The notes beneath the pieces were generated by a model. That model did no database searches, was not told the DNA's origin, and saw only the letters and a list, made by a program, of their open reading frames with translations. A DNA stretch of 17,902 bases, from contig JAEEQO010000037.1 of NCBI GenBank assembly GCA_016285335.1, positions 1-17,902 on the forward strand, written 5' to 3'. A program made the position numbers and the translations under genes. Each line of letters starts with the position of its first letter. Within the stretch, counting starts at the first letter, position 1. This document shows positions 1 through 7,090 of the stretch, in pieces. This DNA comes from Victivallales bacterium. GTDB lineage: Bacteria; Verrucomicrobiota; Lentisphaeria; Victivallales; UBA1829.

Positions 1-501
1 TCCTCCAAGTCCACCCCGACCGCTGCTGTGGCGAAGTTCGCCGCCGGCGGCAAGAAGACCTACAAGAAGAACATGGGCTTCATGTGCATGAGCTACGGCT
101 ACGTGTACGTCGCCAGCGTCGCCCTCGGCGCCGACCGCGCCCAGACCCTGAAGGCCTTCCAGGAGGCCGAGGCATGGAACGGCCCGTCCATCATCTTCGC
201 CTACGCTCCCTGCATTGCGCACAACATCGACATGAGCAAGACGCAGACCGAGCAGAAGCGCGCTGTGGATTGCGGCTACTTCCCGCTGTACCGCTACAAC
301 CCCGCGAACGAAGTCCCGTTCACGTGGGATGTCAAGAAGCCGTCCGACGGCAAGTTCCAGGAATTCATCCGCAGCGAAGGCCGCTACAAAGCCCTGCTGA
401 AGACCAACCCGGCCCACGCCGAGGAGCTCTTCGCCCAGGCCGAAAGCGACGCCGCCAAGCGCATGGAATTCTATCAGAACGTCGGCAAGCTCATGAAGTA
501 A
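1..501 (+). CDS. nifJ: Pyruvate:ferredoxin (flavodoxin) oxidoreductase, C-terminal part (5' truncated by window)
   Basis: This is the last 166 codons of a PFOR, open at the window's left edge and read from base 1. The enzyme oxidatively decarboxylates pyruvate to acetyl-CoA and passes electrons to ferredoxin or flavodoxin in the cytoplasm of anaerobes. The visible part is the end of the thiamine-pyrophosphate-binding domain. The segments SSKSTPTAAVAKFAAGGKKT, MSYGYVYVASVALGAD and GPSIIFAYAPCIAHNIDM, then GYFPLYRYNP, match the family from memory. The Cys in YAPCI (codon 211-213) corresponds to the conserved C-terminal ligand of the proximal [4Fe-4S] cluster. The stop is TAA at 499-501 and a terminator follows. 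Single-chain architecture is inferred, since only the end is visible. Its presence indicates anaerobic pyruvate metabolism and demand for Fe-S clusters, which fits nifU/nifS downstream. Confidence 0.95.
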   Translation, partial: SSKSTPTAAVAKFAAGGKKTYKKNMGFMCMSYGYVYVASVALGADRAQTLKAFQEAEAWNGPSIIFAYAPCIAHNIDMSKTQTEQKRAVDCGYFPLYRYNPANEVPFTWDVKKPSDGKFQEFIRSEGRYKALLKTNPAHAEELFAQAESDAAKRMEFYQNVGKLMK

Positions 502-543
502 GCCTCCGTTCCTGAACGGAACTCCGCGTTCAACGCGACATCC

Positions 544-579
544 GGCCCGCCCGAACTTTCCGGTTCGGACGGGCCTTTT
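544..579 (+). terminator. Intrinsic terminator after nifJ
   Basis: A GC-rich hairpin pairs 544-557 with 562-575. The stem is 14 positions with one C-A mismatch (550/569) and a terminal wobble, the loop is short, and TTTT follows at 576-579. It lies 42 nt past the nifJ stop. A smaller 5-bp hairpin (508-512/518-522) precedes it and is probably incidental. Confidence 0.75.
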
Positions 580-677
580 GCATGGCGCGGGGCAGGGGAC
601 GCGTTGCCCTGTCTGGACGGCCCTTTTGCGTCCGGTCGTTCCGTTTTTCCGCAGACCGCTTTTTTCGCGAAAACGAT

Positions 678-706
678 TTGCTTTTTGTCCGCTCCGGGAA
701 TATATT
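678..706 (+). promoter_or_regulatory. Putative sigma-70-type promoter for the SUMF1-fold lipoprotein
   Basis: A TTGCTT -35 box (678-683) and a TATATT -10 box (701-706) are separated by 17 bp, in a locally AT-rich stretch about 80 nt upstream of the chosen start. The palindrome TTTTCGCGAAAA lies just upstream at 662-673 and could be an operator, but nothing else supports that. The promoter assignment rests on box quality and position only. Confidence 0.5.
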
Positions 707-770
707 TAGTCGTAAAAAACAATGCCGGACAGGCGAAAAACGCGACCCTATCCCGTTCAAACCCGCAGGA

Positions 771-775
771 AAGGA
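771..775 (+). promoter_or_regulatory. Ribosome binding site that decides the lipoprotein start
   Basis: AAGGA sits 9 nt before the ATG at 785 but directly abuts the in-frame ATG at 776, and it lies downstream of another in-frame ATG at 722. This favours 785 as the true start. Confidence 0.6.
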
Positions 776-784
776 ATGATCCCC

Positions 785-1867
785 ATGACATCCGCACGCA
801 TCTTCCGCAAGTGCCTCGTTTATTCTCTTGTATTTTTCCTGACCGCTGCCATGTTCACCGCCTGCGGGAAAAAGGACGACGAAACGGAAGAAAGAGACAC
901 GAAAAAAACGGAGGCGCCGGGCAGGAATGACCTGCGCCAGAGCAAGGCCGCTTACGAGATCGGAAAGTTCGACGAGGCGGCGATGAGCTTTTCCCTGGCA
1001 GCTCAGCCGCTTGTCAAGGCGGACAAGAATATCGCGCTTCCGGGGAACGTGAAGTTGGAACTGGCGCTTGTCAAGGCGGACAAGACCATCGCGCTTCCGG
1101 GGAACGTGAAGTTGGAACTGGTGAAGGTGGAGGCGGGCTCGTTCGAGATGAGCGCGGCGGACGGGGAGAACGAATCCGACGAGGTGCCGCACCGTGCGAC
1201 GCTGACGAAGGACTTCTATCTGGCGCAGACGGAGGTGACGCAGGCGCAGTGGAAAGCCGTGATGGGGGCGAATCCGTCGGAATTCAAGGGGGACGATCTG
1301 CCTGTGGAGCAAGTATCCTGGAACGACGCGATGTCCTTCTGCGAGAAGCTGAATTCAAGCGGCAAGGCACCGAACGGGTGGAAGTTCACGCTGCCGACGG
1401 AAACGCAGTGGGAATACGCGGCACGCGGCGGAAAAAAGAGCAAAGGCTGCAAGTACAGCGGGAGCAATACGCTTGACGAAGTGGCGTGGTATGAAAACAA
1501 CTCCGCCGTTTCCGACGGCGACCGCGCTACCTCGGCAAGTTCGACAACCATTTCTCCACCATCGGACTCGTCGGTAGGGGGCAAGACTCACCCTGTCGGT
1601 CGGAAGAAAGCGAACGAGTTGGGATTGTACGACATGAGCGGGAACGTTTATGAATGGTGTCTGGACGACTGGCAGGCGAAGAGCGGCAAGCTGACGGCGG
1701 AGTTCACGCGGGGCAACGACAGTGCAGGCTCGGACCGGACAGTCCGGGGTGGCAGCTTTTTCAGCCGCGCCAGTTTCTGCCGCGCCGCGCGCCGGGGCAG
1801 CCGCGACTCCGGCGTCCGGCACGGCAACGTCGGGTTCCGCCCCGCGCTCGTCCCGGAATCCTACTGA
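785..1867 (+). CDS. SUMF1/FGE-sulfatase-fold lipoprotein, probably non-catalytic, with internal duplication and insertion
   Basis: This is a 360-residue exported protein. Residues 1-27 form a signal peptide with a hydrophobic core and a lipobox-like end (FTAC, Cys27), so it is probably membrane-anchored; Phe at -3 is not ideal. Residues 50-73 resemble one half of a TPR helix pair. Residues 76-94 and 95-112 are a near-perfect tandem copy. The FGE-sulfatase domain spans about 109-356: ELVKVEAGSFEM, LPTETQWEYAARGG, NELGLYDMSGNVYEWC, VRGGSF and GNVGFRPA. True formylglycine-generating enzymes have two Cys in GGSxxCxxxxC. Here the first is Ser326 and only Cys332 remains, so catalysis is unlikely and a C-type-lectin-like binding role is more plausible (inference). 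Residues 241-264 look like an insertion. The gene uses GGG and other G-ending codons much more than its neighbours, which hints at a different origin. It stands alone between a terminator and a new promoter. The ligand is unknown. Confidence 0.85.
   Translation: MTSARIFRKCLVYSLVFFLTAAMFTACGKKDDETEERDTKKTEAPGRNDLRQSKAAYEIGKFDEAAMSFSLAAQPLVKADKNIALPGNVKLELALVKADKTIALPGNVKLELVKVEAGSFEMSAADGENESDEVPHRATLTKDFYLAQTEVTQAQWKAVMGANPSEFKGDDLPVEQVSWNDAMSFCEKLNSSGKAPNGWKFTLPTETQWEYAARGGKKSKGCKYSGSNTLDEVAWYENNSAVSDGDRATSASSTTISPPSDSSVGGKTHPVGRKKANELGLYDMSGNVYEWCLDDWQAKSGKLTAEFTRGNDSAGSDRTVRGGSFFSRASFCRAARRGSRDSGVRHGNVGFRPALVPESY
1010..1120 (+). repeat. 57-nt tandem duplication within the lipoprotein gene
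   Basis: Unit 1 (1010-1066) and unit 2 (1067-1120, missing the last codon) encode LVKADKNIALPGNVKLEL and LVKADKTIALPGNVKLEL, separated by one Ala. The nucleotide copies differ only in the AAT/ACC codon, so the duplication looks recent. It repeats the strand that normally leads into the FGE-sulfatase domain. Confidence 0.95.
1506..1577 (+). other. 72-nt in-frame insertion in the SUMF1 domain (24 codons)
   Basis: Family members usually read ...NNSGGKTHPVG...; here 24 Ser/Thr-rich codons lie between NNS and GGKTHPVG. If 1506-1577 is removed, the usual sequence is restored in frame. In the +2 frame the insert reads YLGKFDNHFSTIGLVG (1528-1575), which looks more like real protein than the frame actually used. 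From memory it resembles a conserved stretch of anaerobic (class III) ribonucleotide reductase NrdD. The insertion is well supported by family comparison. Its source is a guess. Confidence 0.5.
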
Positions 1868-1970
1868 CCGTGGAGGCTGCTTTTGCGGACCTCCGCAGCC
1901 TCGCATCCGACTCTTCACCGTGCAAAAATAAGTCGTATCGGTCCTATAAGAGTGTGCCGTGCTCCGTTCA

Positions 1971-2017
1971 GGAGGGCAGGCCCTCCACGCGGACCGTGCC
2001 GTTCTCCGCGACGGCAT
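1971..2017 (-). repeat. Partial copy of a dispersed hairpin repeat
   Basis: Two adjacent hairpins: GGAGGGC/GCCCTCC (1971-1977/1980-1986) and GTGCCGT/ACGGCAT (1996-2002/2011-2017, 8-nt loop). On the minus strand the order, stems and 9-nt spacing match the last two hairpins at 13810-13857 (10-nt spacing): TGCCGTCGCG, then ACGGCAC, then GTGGAGGGCYTGCCYTCC. The other two hairpins of that copy are missing here. Confidence 0.6.
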
Positions 2018-2134
2018 ACACGGAAGAGATCGGGCGGATGGTGCATCCTCTTTTTCGTTTTGCCGGTGCGGCGCATATTTTCAAAAAAGGGAGTTGGTGC
2101 GGCGAAAAAAAAGGGATTCGCGGCCTTTTTAATA

Positions 2135-2162
2135 TTGAAGAATCGCGGAACGGTGCTATATT
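2135..2162 (+). promoter_or_regulatory. Putative promoter of the ileS-trpS-nifUS unit
   Basis: A TTGAAG -35 box (2135-2140) and a TATATT -10 box (2157-2162) are 16 bp apart, about 57 nt before the first start codon. A second, weaker possibility is a TATACT -10 at 2195-2200, which would leave a leader too short for the ribosome binding site. The -35 and -10 context closely resembles the promoter at 13882. Confidence 0.55.
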
Positions 2163-2219
2163 AATATCTTGCATTAAAATATCCGGTTTCACTTTATACT
2201 AACTCCAAGGGAACAAAAC

Positions 2220-2795
2220 ATGAGCGGAATTCTTGAATTCATCAAAGAACTGTTCACGCAGCTCGGCTCGGGATCGGGCAGTTTCGTCGACGCCGCAACC
2301 GCCCAGAACGGCTGGGGCGTCAAATGGTTTATCCTCATCCTGATCTGGCTCCTGTCGGGATTCGCCTCCTACGAATTCGCGAATTCGACCGGGATGCACG
2401 GCAAGAAGCATTTCTGGATCGGCCTGGTCCTGCCGGTCGTTTATCCGCTCATCCTCCTGATCCGCAAGCTCGTGATCCGCGCGAAAGCGGTTTCCGAGGC
2501 GAAACGCGAATCCCAGCGCATCGCAGCGGAACGCGACCAGATCGAGGCGGAACGCCGCCGCATCGACTCCACGCCGAACAAGGACAACTTCTCGAAGCTG
2601 AAAGGCTCCTCCGACTCCTCCAGCATCAAGGCGCAGTTCCGCTTGGAGCTCGCCGACGGCTCCGTGCTCATGATCGCGAAGATCCTCGAGGCGCAGGACA
2701 CGCTTTCCGCGTTCGAACTCGAATCCAACGAGGGCGAAACGCCGCGCGTGCTCCGCATGCCGTATGCGAAGATGGCGCGCATCGAGCGTGTCTGA
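2220..2795 (+). CDS. Uncharacterised two-TM membrane protein with coiled coil and C-terminal soluble domain
   Basis: This is a 191-residue protein I do not recognise. It has a short N-terminal amphipathic stretch, a transmembrane segment at about 36-54 (WFILILIWLLSGFASYEF), a second at about 65-86, a charged heptad-like helix at about 88-115 (KRESQRIAAERDQIEAERRR), a Ser-rich linker, and a likely beta-rich domain at about 137-191 (FRLELADGSVLMIAKI). Both ends are probably on the same side of the inner membrane. Ribosome binding site AAGGGA (2207-2212) lies 7 nt before the ATG. It is the first gene of the unit, 64 nt ahead of ileS. Function is unknown. A membrane-scaffold or surface-sensing role would be speculation. 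Confidence 0.8.
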   Translation: MSGILEFIKELFTQLGSGSGSFVDAATAQNGWGVKWFILILIWLLSGFASYEFANSTGMHGKKHFWIGLVLPVVYPLILLIRKLVIRAKAVSEAKRESQRIAAERDQIEAERRRIDSTPNKDNFSKLKGSSDSSSIKAQFRLELADGSVLMIAKILEAQDTLSAFELESNEGETPRVLRMPYAKMARIERV

Positions 2796-2859
2796 GGCGC
2801 ACATATTTCCCTTTTCTCCGGTTTTTCATTCATTTTTTCCATAAACGAGGTTTTGAATC

Positions 2860-5800
2860 ATGTTCAAAGCAGTCTCGGGAACCTCCGAGTTCCCCTCCAT
2901 CGAAGCATCCAATCTGGCGTTCTGGGAGCAGAACGGCATCTTTGAAAAGTCCGTGCAGAACAGGAAAGGCAATCCCGAGTTCCTGTTTTACGACGGTCCT
3001 CCGTTCGCGACCGGCCTGCCGCACTACGGCCACATCCTCGCCGGCACGATCAAGGACGTGATCCCGCGTTACCAGACCATGCGCGGCAAATACTGCGAAC
3101 GCACGTTCGGCTGGGACTGCCACGGCCTCCCGGTCGAGTACGAGATGGAGAAGCAGCTGAAGCTCTCCGGCAAGAAGGAGATCGAGGACTACGGCATCGG
3201 CAAGTTCAACGAAGCCTGCCGCGGCATCGTGCTGCGCTATACCAGCGAGTGGGAGACCATCGTGAAGCGCATGGGCCGCTGGGTCGATTTCCGCAACGGC
3301 TACCGCACCATGGACATGAAGTACATGGAGTCCATCTGGTGGGTGTTCCGCCAGCTGTGGGACAAGGGCCTCATCTATGAGGGCTACAAGATCCTGCCGT
3401 ACTGCGCCCGCTGCTCCACGCCGCTCTCCAACTTCGAGGCGAACCAGGGCTACAAGGACGTGACCGACCCCGCCATCACCATCCGGTTCCGCCTGAAAGA
3501 CGACCCGGAGGTCAGCGTGCTGGCGTGGACGACCACGCCGTGGACGCTGCCGTCGAATATGGCGCTTGCCGTTGGCCCGGACATCGACTATGTGAAGGTG
3601 AAGGACGGCGCGGATACGTTCATCCTGGCGGAATCCCGTCTGCACGCCTACTACAAGCCGGACCAGATGCCGGAGATCGTGGAGCGCTACAAGGGCCGCG
3701 ACCTCGCCGGCCTGCATTACATCCCGCTCTTCCCGTATTTCGCGGACAAGGAAGCCGAAGGCGCGTTCCGCATCATCACCGCCGACTACGTGAGCACCGA
3801 GGACGGCACGGGCGTCGTGCACACGGCACCGGGCTTCGGCGAGGACGACGCCGCCGCGGGCGCTGCCAACGGCGTGCCGGGCGTGTGCCCCATCGATGCC
3901 GAATGCAAGTTCACGAAGGACGTGCCGGACTACGCCGGGCGCTACGTGAAGGACGTCGACGCCGAGGTCATCGCGCGTCTGAAAGCCGAGGGCAAGCTCG
4001 TCCATCGCGGCACCATCAAGCACAGCTATCCGCACTGCTGGCGCGACGATTCCCCGCTCATCTACCGTGCCGTCTCCACGTGGTTCGTGAAGATCGACCC
4101 GATCAAGGAAAAAATGCTCCGCGCGAACTCCCAGATGACCTGGGTCCCCGCCCACATCAAGACCGGACGCTTCGGCAAGTGGCTCGAAAACGCCCGCGAC
4201 TGGGCGATCAGCCGCAACCGCTACTGGGGCTGCCCGCTGCCGATCTGGCGCAACGTCGAGACCGGCGAGACCGTCTGCGTCGGCTCCGTGGCCGAGCTCG
4301 AAAAGCTCACCGGAAAGAAGGTCACCGACATCCACAAGCATTTCGTGGACGAGATGACGATCACGACCGAAAAGGGCACCGTGCTCCGCCGCGTGCCGGA
4401 AGTGCTCGACTGCTGGTTCGAAAGCGGCTCCATGCCCTATGCCCAGAAGCACTACCCCTTCGAGGACAAGGAACACTTCGAGGAAGGCTTCCCCGCCGAC
4501 TTCATCGCCGAGGGGCAGGACCAGACCCGCGGCTGGTTCTACACGCTCACGGTCCTCGCCAGCGCGCTGTTCGACAAGCCGCCCGCGATGCACGTGGTGG
4601 TGAACGGCATGGTCCTCGCCGAGGACGGGCAGAAAATGTCCAAGCGCCTCCGCAACTACCCCGACCCGATGCACATCGTGAACACCTACGGCGCCGACGC
4701 GCTCCGCCTGGTCCTGCTCGGCTCGCAGGTCGTCCGCGCCGAGGACCTGAAGTTCTCCGAGGCCGCCGTGAAGGAGGCCATGCGCAGCGTGATCCTGCCG
4801 ATCTGGAACTCGTTCTCGTTCTTCACGACCTATGCGAACGTCGACAACTGGAAGCCCGCGCCCGGCCCGCTCGCCGCGCCGGAAAATCCCTCGAACCCGC
4901 TTGACCGCTGGATCCTCTCCAGCCTCGCCGACATGGTGCAGGAGATCCGCACGAACATGGACCAGTACCAGCTTCAGCCCGCCGCGAACCGCTTCGAGGC
5001 GTTCGTGGAGGACCTCACGAACTGGTACATCCGCCTCAGCCGCCGCCGTTTCTGGAAGAGCCAGGACGACAACGACAAGGCCGAGGCGTACGCCACGCTT
5101 TACTATGTGCTGGTGACCTTCGCGAAGGCCGCCGCGCCGTTCATCCCGTTCATCACCGAGGAGATCTACCGTTCGCTCCGCACGGACGACATGCCGGAAT
5201 CCGTGCACCTCTGCGACTTCCCCGAGCCGGAACTCTTCCGCCGCGACGAGAAGCTGGAACGCCAGAACTCCCTCGCGCAGAAGGCCGTCTCGCTCGGACG
5301 TTTCCTCCGCACGCAGCGTTCGCTGAAGGTGCGCCAGCCGCTCGCACGCGCCGTGCTGGTCTCCATCGACCCCGAAGTCCGCGAACTGCTCGCCCTGAGC
5401 GAAGGCGTGATCGCCGACGAACTGAACGTGAAGAAGGTCGAGATCTTCGGAGACGAGGAATCTCTGGTGCATCTTTCCGCGAAGGCGAACTTCAAGAGCC
5501 TCGGTTCCCGCCTCGGCCCGAAGATGAAGGCGTTTGCCGCCGAGATCGCCAAGCTTCCTTCGCATGTGATCTCCTCCATCATGGCGGGCTCGCCGTACGA
5601 GCTTAAGCTGGAGAACGGCGACGCCTGTCTGCTCGGAGCCGCCGACATCGTGGTGAACCGCGCCGAACGCCCCGGCTTCTGCGTGGCGGCGGACGCTTCC
5701 CTCACGATCGCGCTCGACACCGAGCTGACCGACGAACTTCTCGCCGAAGGCTACGCCCGCGAGCTCGTGAGCCGCATCCAGAACCTCCGCAAGGAGATGG

Positions 5801-5994
5801 ACCTGCAGGTCTCCGACCGCATCGAAGTCCGCGTGACCGCCGCGCAGGACCTGCTCGACGCCCTCGAATCCGGGCGCGAACGCGTCTGCACGGAAACGCT
5901 CGCCTCGAAGCTTGAATTCATCCCCGCCGGAAGCGAAGCCCTCGACGGCGACCTGAACGGCAAACCCTGCGGAGTCGAAGTCCGGAAAGCGTGA
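2860..5994 (+). CDS. ileS: Isoleucyl-tRNA synthetase, type 2 (eukaryote-like)
   Basis: This is a complete 1044-residue class I synthetase that charges tRNA-Ile with isoleucine in the cytoplasm. The Rossmann signature is HYGH at residues 55-58 within GPPFATGLPHYGHI, followed by GWDCHGLPVE. The CP1 editing domain contains WTTTPWTLPSN and the threonine-rich and GTGVVHTAPGFGEDD segments. The KMSKR loop is at 592-596. An anticodon-binding helical domain and a long C-terminal extension follow. The absence of a C-terminal zinc cysteine cluster, the length, and the HYGH and PVEYEMEKQL context place it in the type-2 group (eukaryote-like, also in many bacteria and often mupirocin-insensitive), not the E. 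coli-like type. GAGG (2847-2850) lies 9 nt before the ATG. No T-box leader is seen. The gene is flanked by two membrane/coiled-coil genes of unknown function. Confidence 0.97.
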   Translation: MFKAVSGTSEFPSIEASNLAFWEQNGIFEKSVQNRKGNPEFLFYDGPPFATGLPHYGHILAGTIKDVIPRYQTMRGKYCERTFGWDCHGLPVEYEMEKQLKLSGKKEIEDYGIGKFNEACRGIVLRYTSEWETIVKRMGRWVDFRNGYRTMDMKYMESIWWVFRQLWDKGLIYEGYKILPYCARCSTPLSNFEANQGYKDVTDPAITIRFRLKDDPEVSVLAWTTTPWTLPSNMALAVGPDIDYVKVKDGADTFILAESRLHAYYKPDQMPEIVERYKGRDLAGLHYIPLFPYFADKEAEGAFRIITADYVSTEDGTGVVHTAPGFGEDDAAAGAANGVPGVCPIDAECKFTKDVPDYAGRYVKDVDAEVIARLKAEGKLVHRGTIKHSYPHCWRDDSPLIYRAVSTWFVKIDPIKEKMLRANSQMTWVPAHIKTGRFGKWLENARDWAISRNRYWGCPLPIWRNVETGETVCVGSVAELEKLTGKKVTDIHKHFVDEMTITTEKGTVLRRVPEVLDCWFESGSMPYAQKHYPFEDKEHFEEGFPADFIAEGQDQTRGWFYTLTVLASALFDKPPAMHVVVNGMVLAEDGQKMSKRLRNYPDPMHIVNTYGADALRLVLLGSQVVRAEDLKFSEAAVKEAMRSVILPIWNSFSFFTTYANVDNWKPAPGPLAAPENPSNPLDRWILSSLADMVQEIRTNMDQYQLQPAANRFEAFVEDLTNWYIRLSRRRFWKSQDDNDKAEAYATLYYVLVTFAKAAAPFIPFITEEIYRSLRTDDMPESVHLCDFPEPELFRRDEKLERQNSLAQKAVSLGRFLRTQRSLKVRQPLARAVLVSIDPEVRELLALSEGVIADELNVKKVEIFGDEESLVHLSAKANFKSLGSRLGPKMKAFAAEIAKLPSHVISSIMAGSPYELKLENGDACLLGAADIVVNRAERPGFCVAADASLTIALDTELTDELLAEGYARELVSRIQNLRKEMDLQVSDRIEVRVTAAQDLLDALESGRERVCTETLASKLEFIPAGSEALDGDLNGKPCGVEVRKA

Positions 5995-6018
5995 CCGGCT
6001 CCATCGGAGGGTAACGGC

Positions 6019-7056
6019 ATGAAGAAGTGCGAACAATGCGGATTCATCGTGGAGGTCCTGCCGGACGGCACGGACGAATACCTGTGCCCGAATTGCGGCT
6101 GGGTCATGCGCAAAGGCGCACCCGCCGTGCCGGGTGACGGGAAGCCGTCCCCCACGGACACCACGTCCGCCACGCACCTGAAGATCGCCAAGACCGTGAA
6201 CGTCGGGTTCGGCGATTTCGCCTCCGTGCTCGCCGCGACCGACGCCAGCAAGATCGTGGCGACGGATACGCACCATGACCTGGACCGCACCCGGACCGCC
6301 AGCGCCTCGACGCTGAAAGTCGAGGCCCCCGACGACCCGGACGACGACGTCCTGTCCCCGCTCGAGATCTACGACGAGGACGACGAGTTCGCGCGGATCC
6401 AGGCGGACATCGCCGCCCGGCAGAAGGCGCTTGAAACGCGCGCCGCCGAGCTCGACGCCCGCGAAAAGCATCTGAACAAGAAGCTCGACGAGATCATCGC
6501 CGAAAAGGAATTCCTGCGGACCGGGATCGAGAAGTCCGACAAGGAACGCGCCGCGTATCTGAAGCAGAAGGACGCCCTCGATGCCCAGCGGACCGCCATG
6601 GAAAAGGAAATGGCGGCCCGGCAGAAAGCGCTCGAAACCCGCGCCGCCGAGCTCGACCGCAAAAACGAATCCCTCGCCCGGACGCGCGCCGAACTGGAAA
6701 AGCTCAAACGCGAGCTCGATTCCTCCCTCACCGGCGAACAGCCCGTCGGCGACGGCTCCGCGTCGTCCATTTCGATCCCCTACAGCGCCAAGCTCCTCCG
6801 CCGGAACAACAAGCTGGAGCGCGAAGTGCGCATCCTGAAAATCGCCCTTTGGATCGGCATTCTGTTGTACCTCATCTTAATTGCGCTTTCCTGCGACCAG
6901 ATAAGAAAAGGCAAGAGACAGTATGCCGAAACGAACAGAATGATACATCAGCTGTACACCGAAATGGCCGGAACCGCGGCGTCCGATGAGCCCGCTTCGC
7001 CTGAAACAAGCAACCTCCCCGCGCCGGAATCCGAAAACGCCGGCGGCGGCATATGA
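6019..7056 (+). CDS. Zinc-ribbon / coiled-coil / single-TM protein of unknown function
   Basis: This is a 345-residue protein with no family I recognise. It begins with a zinc ribbon (Cys4, Cys7, Cys23, Cys26: KKCEQCGF and LCPNCGW). A low-complexity acidic linker follows (to about 125), then a long charged coiled coil (about 125-240) that contains AARQKALETRAAELD twice (residues 132-146 and 199-213). A transmembrane helix lies at about 272-292 (ILKIALWIGILLYLILIALS) and a Pro/Ser/Glu-rich tail of about 50 residues ends the protein. There is no signal peptide, so the zinc ribbon and coil are probably cytoplasmic. Ribosome binding site GGAGGG (6006-6011) lies 7 nt before the ATG. It sits 24 nt after ileS and 34 nt before trpS, so it is co-transcribed with synthetase genes. 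A scaffold or tether at the membrane is a guess. Confidence 0.8.
   Translation: MKKCEQCGFIVEVLPDGTDEYLCPNCGWVMRKGAPAVPGDGKPSPTDTTSATHLKIAKTVNVGFGDFASVLAATDASKIVATDTHHDLDRTRTASASTLKVEAPDDPDDDVLSPLEIYDEDDEFARIQADIAARQKALETRAAELDAREKHLNKKLDEIIAEKEFLRTGIEKSDKERAAYLKQKDALDAQRTAMEKEMAARQKALETRAAELDRKNESLARTRAELEKLKRELDSSLTGEQPVGDGSASSISIPYSAKLLRRNNKLEREVRILKIALWIGILLYLILIALSCDQIRKGKRQYAETNRMIHQLYTEMAGTAASDEPASPETSNLPAPESENAGGGI
6412..6657 (+). repeat. Internal 45-nt direct repeat in the coiled-coil gene
   Basis: Codons 6412-6456 and 6613-6657 both encode AARQKALETRAAELD, 201 nt apart, with a few synonymous differences. Heptad-rich helices often expand by such duplication. The synonymous changes suggest it is older than the duplication in the lipoprotein gene. 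Confidence 0.85.
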
Positions 7057-7090
7057 CAATCGTGCCCGAGGCACAGAAAGACAACGAACC

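Larger units (their letters stand above)
1868..2219. other. Non-coding gap between the lipoprotein gene and the ileS unit
   Basis: No convincing gene lies in these 352 nt. From left to right I see: an 8-bp inverted repeat GAGGCTGC/GCAGCCTC (1873-1880/1895-1902) just after the stop, with no T-run, so at most a weak terminator; a hairpin repeat on the minus strand (1971-2017); a weak A/T-rich hairpin AAAAAGG/CCTTTTT (2108-2114/2124-2130); and an AT-rich promoter region from 2131. A 74-codon open frame on the minus strand (2192-1968) has no ribosome binding site or family resemblance and is not called. Confidence 0.7.

Noticed and set aside
582..779. 65-codon open frame in the gap after nifJ
   Set aside because: It overlaps the promoter region, has no ribosome binding site and no recognisable protein features.
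1968..2192. 74-codon minus-strand frame in the gap before the 2220 gene, ending ENGTVRVEGLPS
   Set aside because: The plausible-looking end is the hairpin repeat; the rest has no family resemblance and no ribosome binding site.
2195..2200. TATACT as the -10 box of the ileS unit
   Set aside because: The best -35 match (TTGCAT at 2169) is 20 bp away, and transcription would start inside the ribosome binding site; 2135-2162 fits better.
2830..6471. 1213-codon open frame on the minus strand across ileS
   Set aside because: It lies opposite a certain ileS gene. Its composition (His/Val/Arg/Asp/Gly-rich) is typical of the antisense frame of GC-rich codons, with no recognisable domain.
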